Below, piece by piece: positions 1-12,900 of a DNA stretch of 64,000 bases (the first letter of the stretch is position 1; every line of letters begins with the position of its first letter). Origin of the DNA: Bimastos eiseni (taxonomy: Eukaryota; Annelida; Clitellata; Crassiclitellata; Lumbricidae); NCBI GenBank assembly GCA_959347315.1, contig OY365817.1, positions 5,592,231 to 5,656,230 of the forward strand. Direction: 5' to 3'. The notes beneath the pieces were generated by a model. It did no database searches and was not told where the DNA came from. It worked only from the letters and a program-made list of their open reading frames with translations. The translations under genes and the position numbers were made by a program.

Positions 1-1174
1 GATGGATGGATTGATGGATGGATTGATGGATGGATGGAAGGATGGATTGATGGATGGATGGATGGATGGATGGATTGATGGATGGATGGAAGGATGGATT
101 GATGGATGGATGGATGGATGGATTGATGGATGGATTGATGGATGGATGCAAGGATGGATTGATGGATGGATGGATGGATGGATTGATGGATGGATTGATG
201 GATGGATGGAAGGATGGATTGATGGATGGATGGATGGATTGATGGATGGATTGATGGATGGATGGAAGGATGGATTGATGGATGGATTGATGGATGGATT
301 GATGGATGGATGGATGGATTGATGGATGGATGGAAGGATGGATTGATGGATGGATGGATGGATTGATGGATGGATTGATGGATGGATGGAAGGATGGATT
401 GATGGATTGATGGATGGATGGATTGATGGATGGATTGATGGATGGATGGATGGGTTGATGGATGGATTGATGGATGGATGGATGGATGGATTGATGGATG
501 GATGGATTGATGGATGGATTGATGGATGGATGGAAGAATGGATTGATGGATGGATGGATTGATGGATGGATTGATGGATGGATGGAAGGATGGATGGATG
601 GATGGATGGATGGATGGATGGATGGATTGATGGATGGATGGATGGATTGATGGATGGATGGATTGATGGGTTGATGGATGGATTGATGGATGGATGGATG
701 GATGGATGGATTGATGGATGGATTGATGGATGGATTGATGGATGGATGGATGGATGGATGGGTTGATGGATGGATGGATGGGTTGACGGATTGATGGATG
801 GATGGATGGATTGATGGATGGATTGATGGATGGATGGATGGATGGATGGATGGATGGATGGATTGATGGATGGATGGATGGATTGATGGATGGATTGATG
901 GATGGATGGATGGATTGATGGATGGATGGATGGATTGATGGATGGATTGATGGATGGATTGATAGATTGATGGATGGATGGATGGATGGATTGATGGATG
1001 GATGGATAGATTGATGGATTGATTGATGGATGGATGAATGGATGGATCGATAGATTGATTGATGAATTGATGGATGGATTGATGGATGGATTGATGGATG
1101 GATGGATGGATGGATTGATGGATGGATTGATGGATGGATTGATAGATTGATGGATGGATTGATGGATGGATGGA
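1..1174. repeat. GGAT/TTGAT tandem array
   Basis: An uninterrupted array of GATG-type tetranucleotides with GATT variants fills the first 1.17 kb and runs off the left edge. The apparent reading frames (repeated MDGWMDGL) exist only because the repeat lacks stops. The GATT variants are spaced irregularly, so this is a compound microsatellite rather than one fixed unit. Confidence 0.97.
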
Positions 1175-1620
1175 GAAGACAAATGTACAAAATGGTCTGA
1201 ACGCCCAATGGAATTCAAAAGTCTTTAATGCATGTTGCGCTATTCAAACGAACAATTGATTAGTTCATTTGAGACTACGTATGTACGCATGTATGTAGGT
1301 CTATGCAGACTTGGTCCATAATTAGGCTAATTCTGGAGCTGTGCCATGAGGTGGTTGCAATTTGAACAGTTGAAGTCTTAGTACGCTATGATGTGATAGT
1401 TATCTGGCATGCCCTACACTTGGAATTAGTTGGATGCAGCGCAGAGGAGGATCGCGTCGTTTAGCGACATCTGTCCAGGTTGTGTTTGCTGAGCCAGATG
1501 CATCTGGTGTGTCTGGCCAACCAAAGCCAAATGAGAGGCGACTTAAACGGCTGAATAAGCGATCCATTGGATGAACATAATAACATATAGTGCTTGTTAA
1601 AGTCATCTCAAACTGTACTT
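1175..1620. other. Unassigned spacer
   Basis: Mixed-composition sequence between the tetranucleotide array and the purine-rich block. A 68-codon minus-strand frame here has no recognisable domain. I see no gene or RNA. Confidence 0.5.
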
Positions 1621-1789
1621 GATTGCCGTCGCCCTAACAGGGAGGGAGGGAAGGGAAGGGGAAGTGTAAGGGAGGGAGGGAAGGGAGGGGAGTCTGGATC
1701 ATCCATGTTTGGGATGCTATGCCTCACCCGTCCCAACCACCCACCACGCGAAAGAAACTCACCCACTGACAGACGCACACACCATCCAT

Positions 1790-2140
1790 ATCACTCCTCC
1801 TCCCCTCCTCCCTCTTTTTTCCCTCCTCCCTCCTCCTCTTTCTCCTCCTCTCCCTCCTTCTCTTTCTCCTCCTCCCCTCCTTCTCTTTCTCCTCCTCCCT
1901 CCTCCTCTTCTCTCCTCCTCCCTCCTTCTCTTTCTCCTCCTCCCTCCTTCTCTTTCTTCTCCTCCTCCCTCCTTCTCTTTCTCCTCCTCCCTCCCTTCTC
2001 TTTCTCCTCCTCCTCCTTCTCTTTCTCCTCTCCCTCCTTCTCTTTCTCCTCCTCCCTCCTTCTCTTTCTCCTCCTCCCTCCTCCTCTTTCTCCTCCTTCC
2101 TCCTCCTTCTCCTCTGTTCTTTCATCCTGCTGCTCCTACT
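1790..2140. repeat. CCTCCT/CTTTCTCC polypyrimidine tract
   Basis: About 350 bases are almost purely C and T on the + strand, in CTCCTCCTCC and TTCTCTTTCTCC blocks. A short purine-rich stretch (GGGAGGGAAGGG type) lies just upstream at 1638-1692. Such tracts have mirror symmetry and can form triplex DNA. The long Ser/Pro or Arg/Glu frames across it are composition artefacts. Confidence 0.9.
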
Positions 2141-2239
2141 CCTTTTCTGCGCCCCTTCCTCCTGCTCCACGTATTCATCATCTCCTTCAGTCTTTACTTC
2201 CCCCTCCTGCCGTCCATCTCCCCTCTTGTCCTCCTTCTC

Positions 2240-2968
2240 AACCCTGCCGAAATGGCGGCGCCGGCGACTTCAAAGGGCTATTTGATCTCGCCGATGAATA
2301 GGATCCGAACAATGCGCTCGCTATAGCTTCGCCTGCCGCCGAGGTTTGTTTACTGCATCCGGTTCCCCATCAAAAAACTGAACGGATGGCAGCCGAGTAC
2401 AACCGTGGGCAGGATGAGTGGGAGAGGCAGAGGAAGTCACGGCCTCCGACGGAGGGAGCTTATCATCGGCGCTTTTATGAATGTGCGTTGGCCGGCCAAC
2501 GGCTGAGAGGCGCGGAGGGGGTCATTCTAAGGGCAGAGGCAGGGTGGCGGCTCAGCTTCGTTAACTTTTGACAACATTTCGCTAACGAACGGAACCGAAG
2601 GGAATGAAGTTCACGACCAGATTCATCACAACTTCCGGTGAAAACGTGCCGACTCAGACGTCAAATCATTTCAAGCCCCGCCTCTGACCTCATACCCTCC
2701 ACCGTTCTGTGACGGCGCCTTTACATCTCGCAGCCAGCGCTCTACCTCCTCCCTCCTACCTCCTCTCTCCTCCCTCCCTCTCGCTTACCCTCCTCGTCCG
2801 TGTTCCCTATTCGCTGCGTACCTTCAAGCCCCGTTAGTTCGTGCGTTAGTGAAGCTGTGCGTGTGTAGGCCGTCGTGGGTCTGTGTATCGGATCATAGGA
2901 TGAAGAAGAAGGTTTTCGTTGGAGAAGATGTTTCGTTCGGTCGTTAGGTCTTCAAAGTCGTTCATCGG
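2240..2968 (+). promoter_or_regulatory. Putative promoter and 5' leader of naked cuticle gene
   Basis: This stretch is clearly richer in G+C and CpG than the rest of the window (for example GCGGCGCCGGCG near 2255) and lies just upstream of the naked cuticle start codon. The first coding ATG at 3560 follows a strong acceptor (TTTTTCAG ending at 3539), so at least one non-coding 5' exon must lie upstream, most likely around 2800-2960. The exact transcription start and 5' donor cannot be fixed by eye. The promoter role is inferred from composition and position. Confidence 0.45.
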
Positions 2969-2982
2969 ATGATTGGAGGATT

Positions 2983-3017
<35 letters not shown>

Positions 3018-3183
3018 GTCCTCTTCTGCGTGGATTTAAGACATCAGCAGCAGACGACAAGACTAAAGAGACAGAGAAAGATGAAGAAGCCAAACGATTA
3101 ACTAATTACACGACAAGGATCAAAACGAATCGATCGATCATCGGATTTAGAACTACGTCGTCGCTCTCTTCCCCTTCCTCTCC

Positions 3184-3530
<347 letters not shown>

Positions 3531-3559
3531 CTTTTTCAGTCAGCACGAATTCGATTCCA

Positions 3560-3584
3560 ATGGGAAAGATATCGAGCAAACACG
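3560..3584 (+). CDS. nkd: nkd coding exon 1 (myristoylated N-terminus)
   Basis: Encodes MGKISSKH plus one base and ends at donor GGTAAGA. Gly2 with Ser6 fits the N-myristoyltransferase consensus, and members of the Nkd family (vertebrate Nkd2) are myristoylated. The exon is preceded by the CT-rich acceptor ending at 3539, leaving 20 bases of leader in the same exon. Confidence 0.9.
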
Positions 3585-6500
3585 GTAAGAAGGAACGGTC
3601 TCATCTATCGTAGATTACAACTTGAGGCTGATAAGTATTAGTAAATCCTGACTTAAATCTTACTGTTTAGGAATTTTGCTTATTTAAGAAGTACTACAAA
3701 TGACGTAGGCCTGCTATCCATCTTAGCCGCCGGTGTATCACACAAACACACACCAGACCGGAGCACACATTATTCGCTTGATCATAATTTGCTCTTTGCA
3801 GTTTTACCATTTTTGCTTTTATAGTAAGGCTTTGTATACGTAATTGATATTTGGTTGGAATGTACATGTACTACCTTACCTGTGCTCGATTTTGATGTGT
3901 TTTCTGTACTCTATTAAACTCTAAGAGTGAATGTTTTCCTTATTTTTAATGTCTGACATTAGGATTCATGATAACAGAAGCTTCAGATTTCTTTCTTGTT
4001 TATTAATTTCGTGAATCAGATTCTGAGTTTGTTTTTCTTTCTTTTTGTTTCATCTTCTTCCTCTTTCTTCATGCAGTCTCCAAACGCACATCGCCTGAAG
4101 GTATGCACTCATGCATGCATATCATACAAATCAATTATTTATTTATTTCTTATATCTGTGGATAAGTCAGGGCAAAATGGCATGCCCTTCAACAGTAATT
4201 CATTCACACACTTGAGTGTTGTGGGTTTAATATCTATGAGGTGTTATGTTGAACTGTGTGTTCATGAGACCATATTGAACAGACTTTTCCGATCATAATT
4301 GTAAACTATAGATTTATAGAACGCTGTTCTAATCCAGAAGCAGGGCACCAGTTCATTAATTGGTATTTGCATTATTTGTCTTCAATTGCAAATTTCTGAC
4401 ATGAGCAGTTAAACTGTTGTCATGCAAAACAGCAATGGACCTACATTTGAAACATTGAGATGAATTTATTTTCTCTTTTATCAGTTCTCTAGTAATTTCT
4501 AATATGCTTAGAAAAGTTCTTTGCATTTATGTTGTTAAGTGCACGGCCTTTGATTGACTGAATTGAAGAAGAAGTAGAAGATGATGATGACGATGATGAT
4601 GACGATGATGAGGTTGCCAATGATGCTGAAGGCTCTAGGACAGAAAAGCTGAGATAAGCTGCAAAGCTAAGTTAGCACAGATGCTGGCCAAAATGTACAA
4701 TTAAGTAGCAATGAAAGTAGAAACTGATCAATCACATCATCATCATCATCATCACACTTGCTCTGATTGCTTAACATTTGCCAGATGCCTTCGTCTAATC
4801 ATGAACTCAGGTTAGATAACTGGTTTCATGATCCACTATGACCCTCATTGCTTTCTTATGAGATTTTCTACATTTTTAGTAGCTTCCAATTTAATATATG
4901 TTGGAAACTTCTTTGCACTCAGGTGAATGTTTCCTTGTGAATACAAACGTTACATCATCAGTTAAAGATTTAATCGATGTCATTAACTCTCGTGATTCAC
5001 TGTCTGAGGTGAGGCTTTTCTTATCTCAATAACTCATTCCATTTGCATTTTTAGATTTAATATCTTCGTTTGTCTATGATGTGCATTCTTTCAAACCGAA
5101 TCTGTCAACACAAATATTTTACTCTGCAGCAATATTTTTGCCTTGGACATATAATTTACTCTAATCTAATCTACATGTACTCTAATCGACTGTTATCTAC
5201 TCTAATCCACTTTACTATAATCTTCTCTAATCAAATCTACTCTAGTCTACTTTCAAGAGGAGAACAGGTAAGGATCATTTTATAGGTAGAGTTGTGCCTC
5301 TTCAGTCTTGCAGTTGTTTATTTTGAAGTTCCAAAATGGTTGCCTTACATGAGACTGTTAGGTGACCACAGTGATCACAGGTCAGTTAGTCCACATAGTG
5401 GGCACAGGTCAGTTAGTCCACATAGTGGGCACAGGTCAGTTAGTCCACATAGTGGGCACAGGTCAGTTAGTCCACGTAGTGGCCGTAGGTCAGTTACTAC
5501 ACTCAGTGACCACAGGTCAGTTAGTTCACACAGTGACCATAGGTAATTTAGGTCACACAGTGACCATAGGTCAGTTAATCCTCAATGACCATAGATCAGT
5601 TAGTACACACAGAGACAGTATTTAAATCACAGTCATTTAGATCCACAATCAGTGATCATAGGTCAGTTAGGTCACACAGTGACCATACCATAGATCAGTT
5701 TCGTTACACAATGACCATGGGTCAGTTAGGTCACACAGTGGTCATAGGTCAAGTTAGTAGGCAGTGACCATAGGTCAGTCAGATCACACATTAATCATAG
5801 GTCATTTAGGTCACACAGTGGCCATAAGGCAGCTAGGTCACACAGTGACCAAAGGTCAGTTAGGTCAAACAGTGATCATGTGTTAGCAGTAAGCTAGGTC
5901 ACACATTGGCCATAGGTCCATTTAGGTCACACAGTGACCATGGGTTAGTTGGTTAACAGTAATCGTAGGTCAGTTGGTCAACTGTGATCATAGGTTAGTT
6001 AAGTCTTGACCATGGGTCATTTAACTCACACAGTCACCATAGGTCAGTTAGGTCAAGCAGTGACGATGATCAGTCATTTCACACAGTACACGTGGGTCAA
6101 TTGGGCCCCAGTGACCATAGTGAGTTAGTTGACATGGTCATAGGTAAGTAAGGTCACACATTGACCATAGGTCATTTAGATTACACAATGACCATAGATC
6201 AGTTAGGGTATGCAGTGACCATAGAAGAGTTAGTTCACAGTGACCATAGGTCAATTAGGTCAAACAGTGACCATGGGTTAGTTAGATGACACATTGATCA
6301 AGGATCAGTTAGGTCAAACATCGACCATCGGTCAGTCAGTTCACACGATGCACACAAGTCAGTTAGGCCCAAGTAACCACAGGTCAGTTAGCTCTCACAG
6401 GGGCCATAGTTAATTTAGGTCACACAGGGGCCAAGGTTATTTCGGTCTCAGGTCATTTAGAGCACATAGTGATTTATCATAAGTGAGTTAGTTCACAGTG

Positions 6501-9500
6501 ACCATAGGTCAGTTAGGTAAAACAGTGACCATGAGTGAGCTAGATCACATATTGGCCATAGGTCATTTAGTCAAGAGTTAGTAAGTTAAGAGTGACCAAC
6601 TGACCATAGATAAGTTAGGTCTTGACTATAGGTCATTTAACTCACACAAGAACCATTATTCAGTTAGGTACCACATACATACTCTAGCTATACATCATCT
6701 GATTATACGGAGTCCGTTCGATAGACCGAAGATTGCATGGACTAGACAATTTTCTTCAGCTTATCGAACCTTTGGACTATTGAACCTTCGGACTATCGAA
6801 CCTTCGGACTATTGAACCTTCGGCCTATCGAACCTTCGGGCCGTCGGACCTTCGTACTATAGATACAGAACCGATTATACAAAATTTAGCTATTCTTCAT
6901 CTGGTTATACATCACCTGGTTATGAATCATCTGTTTATAAATCATCTGGTTATGTATATTCAGTTGACTCATCTGCCCTTAAAAATGTATTGGTCTGATT
7001 GTGAATGCAGTAAGTCATCTGTGCCAACAATGTTAATACTAAATTGATTCAGTGTTGAAATCTGTAGCCAAACATTCGTTGATCTTCCTGTATGGCTTGG
7101 AATTGTGCCATTGATTACTATTTGGGAAAGAATTTTTAAAAGAAATTGACCAACAATCATGAACTGCTGCAGATGGACACACTTCACTGATTTGCAACAT
7201 TAAGTACATTGACATTTGACAATCCAGAAGGGGTCAGAAAATGACCTTTATAACTTATGCCCCATTGCCCTCCTCTCCCAGTGCATTTAAATTCCCACTT
7301 TACCCCTCCCATCCCATTCTGCTTCCATCCCACTCCCTTCTCTTCCCTATCTTTCCCCTCCTCTCCCCCTCTCCAGCCTCTGCCCCTCCTCTCGATGGTA
7401 TTGTTTAGGCAGATCACAGAATGGCAGATAATGTTGACACGACAACAGACAGACAGACAAAGATATTTCTCTTCATTTATTTTATTATATCCAGAAGATC
7501 AGTCTTAGTGATTGCTGGGAGAGCGAGCACTGATTATGATTTGCTTTCTTTATGCAATAGAAGTTAATAATTAATAATTTCAATGAACTATAAGTAAATA
7601 ATGTTTAAAGCTGACTTAACCTCCTTAGCGTTACATTACCATCTTGAAAAACGTGTAAAAAACATTTATTGACACTAGAAGCTCTCCGTTAGAATTGAAT
7701 AAACGAAAGTAGTTTGACTTTACCAATTAAACTATTTTGCTTTCATCTACTATTTTATATATATTATATATATATATATATATAAATATATACATATAAT
7801 ATAATTATTATATAATATAATTGTAAATATAATATATATATATAATATATAATATGAATATATATACATAAATATATATATATAATATATATATTTATAT
7901 ATATATATAATATAGATATATATGTAATATAATATAGACATTAATAATATAAATATATATATAATATTATATATTATAAATATGTCTAATTTATTATAAT
8001 ATATAATTATATTATCCCAGGGCCTGAGTGTGACTCGGAGTTCACCAGTTTTACATGGAATTATCGGCCAGAGTCATACTCGGGGTTAACGCTAAGGAGG
8101 TTAATTTATGGTGCAAATATTAGTTAATTTATTGTTAAATATTTAAGTAATTAATAAATAAAGTTAAAGAACTTTATTACAGTTTGTTGAGATATTACAC
8201 AACTTTTCTACTCATTACTGAGGTATTTTTGCCCAATCAAATATAAATGCTGGAAGTGATGTGAAGGAGGAAATCAGTTCACGACACAGCTCATGCCCCA
8301 CTTTTCATCCCATTGATTAGTCATCAAATGGATTCTGTTCAATTTCTTATTCCCTGAAACGCAATCTTTGTCACGCTCACTTCGTCCTGTGAAGAATTTA
8401 GGTGCTTATATCAAGGATACACTTTAAGGCATTAAGTAATAAGCAGCCAAATGCAAAGCGTGCCTTGTGTTGATTTTCACAGTCATCTCTTTTCACCAAC
8501 AACTCTTTTCCTCTTCATTTTCTTTTGCATGGTAACTAATTGTAGCCACTTATGTCTGCTAACACCACATTCATTGTTGTGGCTGTCTTAGATGTGAGTA
8601 CATACGTTATAGTCTGTGAAGAAAGGCTTCGATAATAAGAAACAATGTTCTCGAAGAAGAACATAAGAGAACTGGAGTCGGCTGCACAGTGAGTGAGGTG
8701 ATTGCAGATGAAAGCGAAGGTTAGTTCAAGTGGCAACTTCCAAGTCAAGATATGGGTAGAGAGTGCGTTTAGTCAGATTTTGACACCTACTTCAAACACT
8801 TTGGATGAAAGGCAGTGGAGGAAGGACTTCTTCAATGAGAACAAGTGGACGGATCCGTCGTCGGTCAGTGCTCGGCGCCCACGTGAGTTAAAGGGGCTTT
8901 ACAACAATTGACTCGATTATAGATGCTGGTAGAAAATCATTATGTTTGTATATTTATCAGAAGTCATGTATGCTATCTCCTCCGTGTGAATGATCCATGT
9001 GCCGTTGCAGATAGGTGGTGCCGGCAAAAAACAGACCAGACCAACGGTAGACAGACAGAGAAACAGATGTTCAGATCTGAAAGACTTAAAGGGGACAAAA
9101 GAGTGATGGAAAGAGACAAAAGATAGGGAGACAACTAGAACAAACGAGTGTAACTGGTCATGTATTTTATTTTGCACTCCCCACACCCCAAGGATAATGG
9201 CTTTCCTTGATTAGTAATGAAATATGGGTCATCCTAGTTTGTTGCTAGGGGCAATAGAGTGTAAGTGAGGGATTTTGTAAATGCTTTTCAATTGCGTTGG
9301 CTTTTGACTGATGAGTGTTCAGTGTACAGAGGCGACGGCGGCCAAACGGTCAGTGAGCTTGGCGGGTCAATGCTGCGCACAGTCTGCACCCAACCAGTCA
9401 TGACCCTACCAGAACTAAACTGGCTGCTCTGCTAGATCACATGATACACCACCGTCTGTGTCTAGATTTCATCTAAATTCAAAAGACAAGGAATAGCAAG

Positions 9501-9838
9501 CCCCACCAGCAAGGGAGATAGCCGCTAAAGTTACATCTGCAAACGAATGAGTAAGAGGAGCAGGAGGAGATGAGGGTGTTGCTGCTGCTCCTAGTAGCTG
9601 TCGTCTAGTTCTTTTGAAGGCTTATTAAATGATGCAAAGGAATCCTTAGCATGAAGGAACTGGCCATTGAGATCCACAGAGCAGCAGCAGCAGCAGCTGT
9701 CAAATCTCTCTTCTCATTCACATGAAACCGATAAAAAATAAATAGTAGCCATTCATTGTTAGCACCATGCTGCCAGATGGTCTCCTCCTTTTCCTATGTC
9801 CTCGTAAACTACTTCATCTACTACGACCATTACTTCCC

Positions 9839-9871
<33 letters not shown>

Positions 9872-9874
9872 CAC

Positions 9875-9934
<60 letters not shown>

Positions 9935-12900
9935 CACCTACTACTACTACTACTACAGTTGATTGATCATACCACAAGAGATTAGACTTGACAATGCAGT
10001 GCCATCTCATCACTAACAATGTCATTCTCCAAGGCAGTATGCAAATGGTTCTTGTAATTTTGCTTTTAGTTTGAAATTTGAATATCATTACTGTAATGTT
10101 CCTTTCATGTGAAGATTTTTTTATCAGTGTAATAAACTTATGAGATATATTTCATGAATATTGTACGCAAGCACTCCTGTAACAATTACACTAACCTTAC
10201 TAATATTATAGTAGCACCAAAACATTTGATTATCCCAATAGTAACATGTTTTTCATTTCTATGTGAGTGTTTAATTTTATGTTAAAAATTGCAAATGATT
10301 CGTAATCGACCTGTCACACAAGTGTAAACATAAAACAAATTATACTAACATTAAAGTAATCAGAGAGTGAGAGGGAGGGAGGGCCATTTTAGTTATAACC
10401 CTTGTTTTAATGTAAGCATTTAGTCAACAATAAAAATGTGAAAACGTTTAAAAACTTTTATTGCAAAATTGTGACTAGCATACCTGCAAACCATATTAAC
10501 ATAATTCCATCATTTAAGTGCTGCTTTGGTTGGCTGAATTCTGAGAAGATGTTCTGGACCTCAGTGCCTTCAATCTATATACTACAATCAGTTGTTAAAA
10601 CAATTTCCATCTGAAAATGAATCTGCAAAACAAGCAGCCATTCATTTCGCTTGTCCATCCCACAATCAGTTCTGTAATATTGAACAATAATTAAAATGAA
10701 AAGATGAAAAGATGAAATACTCCTGCTCTAAGTAAGTGAGTATATTCTATAATGAAAATGCCTGCAATCGCACATACATACATAATACAGACCATAGTGA
10801 AACATAAATACTAGACGCATAGTGGCAGCCTCACATACGTCTAATTAAAACCTCTTGAGAGTGGGAGGGAGGGTCATTCTAATTAAAACTCTTAGAGCCA
10901 CGAGAGGAGTTAGGACCACTTTAATTTAAATTCCTAGGAAAGGGAGGTAGAGAAGGCCACTCTAACACCCCTAGATGGAGGGAGGGCCACTGTAATTAAA
11001 CCAATAGAGTGAGAGGGATTGATGAAGGGGGTGGGTCACTCTAATAAATATCCCTGGAGAGGGAGGGAGGGCCGTCTTAATTGAAATCCCTAGAAAGACG
11101 GATGGAGTGCCACTCTAACTAAAACTGCTAGATGGAGGAAGGGAGGAGGAAGAGCACTCTAATTAAATCAGTTGAAAGATGGATTGATGGAGAGTTGGTC
11201 ACTCTAACTGAAACCCTGAGGGGGAGGGTCTTAATTTACTGAATTGTGAGTCGTTTTAATAGAATTTCTGACAGTCGAATGCTCTAACCACGTGATCAGA
11301 ATTATAGATAAATTTAATGTTGTATGGTTAACTGGTGAAAGTGACCGACAGATGATGATGATGATGATGCCTACTTTCATGTAGTCCAACTGCTGATGAA
11401 TGTTTCCATGGCTTTCCATCTCCACATTCCACCCCCATCTCACCCCAACCCCCATCCACAACTGTCTCCAGCTTTTTCAACTCTATTAATTTTCTGGCTG
11501 CTGCAGCAGCTGCTACAGCTGCTGCTGCAAATTCCATCTTCCTCCTTTCATTTAGACGTCAGAATAACGGTTTGGATTTCGCCGTCAGCCCAGCTGAATA
11601 CACAGGCAAGAAGTCGAAGAAAAAGAGCAGGCAGCCAGACACTTCGCCTCGTGACTGGACTGACAAAATGGGGAAGGGGTGTGGCCTTACAGGGCGGATG
11701 GGGGGTTGGAGTAGGAGTGACGGGAAGGGAAATATCAGATGCGGTATTGGAAAAGGGGAATGGAGGAGCAGCTGTCTTGGAAAACAGGCCATTGGAAACC
11801 CTAGATCAGATCAAAAGCGCTGCTCCTCCTAAGTCTGAGCGTTCTGGCTCATCTGGGGGGTGGGAGGGTGGCGGTGGTGATGGAGAGGCTGGTAGCAGCC
11901 TCCTTTCATCCCCGTAGGTTGCCGTGAAGACTCTGCACGTGTAAAGGCAGGTAATAACCGGTGCACCTGAAGTCAGTTAGTGGCTTCCTAAGTAAAGAAA
12001 CAGTTGGACGCTGCTGATAAGAAGTTGCAGTTTATGAGCTCTATATTTTGCGCTCTGCTGCTGATATCTGGCCGAGCGATTGGTCGTTCGTCAATTGGTC
12101 GCAGTCGTCGCTCATCTTGCCTCTCCTTCTCTTCCTCCTTCTCCTTCTCCTCCCCTGCTCGTCCCATCCTCCTCCTTCACTCCCCTCCTCCTCACCTCAT
12201 CCTCCTTCTCCCTCCTATTATATAGAAGGTTTAGGCGGATATATGTTTCCATCTGCCCCGCTGAGGACAACTGCTGCTGCTTCATCTTCTTCTTCTTCTT
12301 CTTGCTCTTCTTCTTATCGAAAGAAGTACCGAATCTATTGCACAGATGAAGAAGTCAGTTCCTCTTCCTCCTCCTCTTCCTCCTCCTCCCACCACAAGCA
12401 GAACGATGTCGCTTCCAGCCACCACATTCGTCTGCTGCTGCTGCTGCTGCAATTTCTTCTCCATCGCCACCTATCAAACCTTTAAGACTAGCTTTGCTTA
12501 GCAGTGAAGGGAGTGGCAGGCCATAAACAGATGTAGGCAGATAGAACAGGTAGAATACAGATGTGTGTGTTAAGGAGTGACTCTGTGTAGGACAATTCGC
12601 CCCCTCTCGGACAATGACATTTGCTCCCTGGACAATTGCCCCATATGTATAGGTTGAATTCAATATATATATATATATATATATATCATCAATCCAACTT
12701 AATAATGATTATAATATTTAGTTTAATTTGAAATGGCAAACTGTGTCATGATCACAAGTACAGCATGAATAGATGATGACTAGTTGTTTATTTAACTCAT
12801 ATTAAGTAATGAAAAAATATGCCGTCAATCCAACTTCTATTTGAACACGATTTATTTTTCTTCCATCTAACATTTCCTTAGACAAGAGACTTTGCAACTA

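Noticed and set aside
1724..2326. Ser/Pro-rich plus and Arg/Glu-rich minus frames
   Set aside because: Produced by a polypyrimidine tract; no non-repetitive coding signal at either end.
4560..4660. Acidic frame EEEVEDDDD...EVANDAEGSRTEKLR
   Set aside because: It is a GAT/GAC microsatellite inside nkd intron 2 with a stop directly upstream in frame and no acceptor/donor pair in the right phase.
6660..6960. CRISPR-like array because of regularly spaced short repeats
   Set aside because: Units are directly adjacent with no unique spacers, and the context is a eukaryotic intron.
9759..10088. Val/Gly-rich minus-strand frame
   Set aside because: Encoded by the (TAC)n array.
12048..12485. Ser-rich 145-codon frame as an alternative nkd exon
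   Set aside because: Mostly CTT/CTC and CTG low-complexity sequence, no family motif and no phase-compatible splice sites that I could support.
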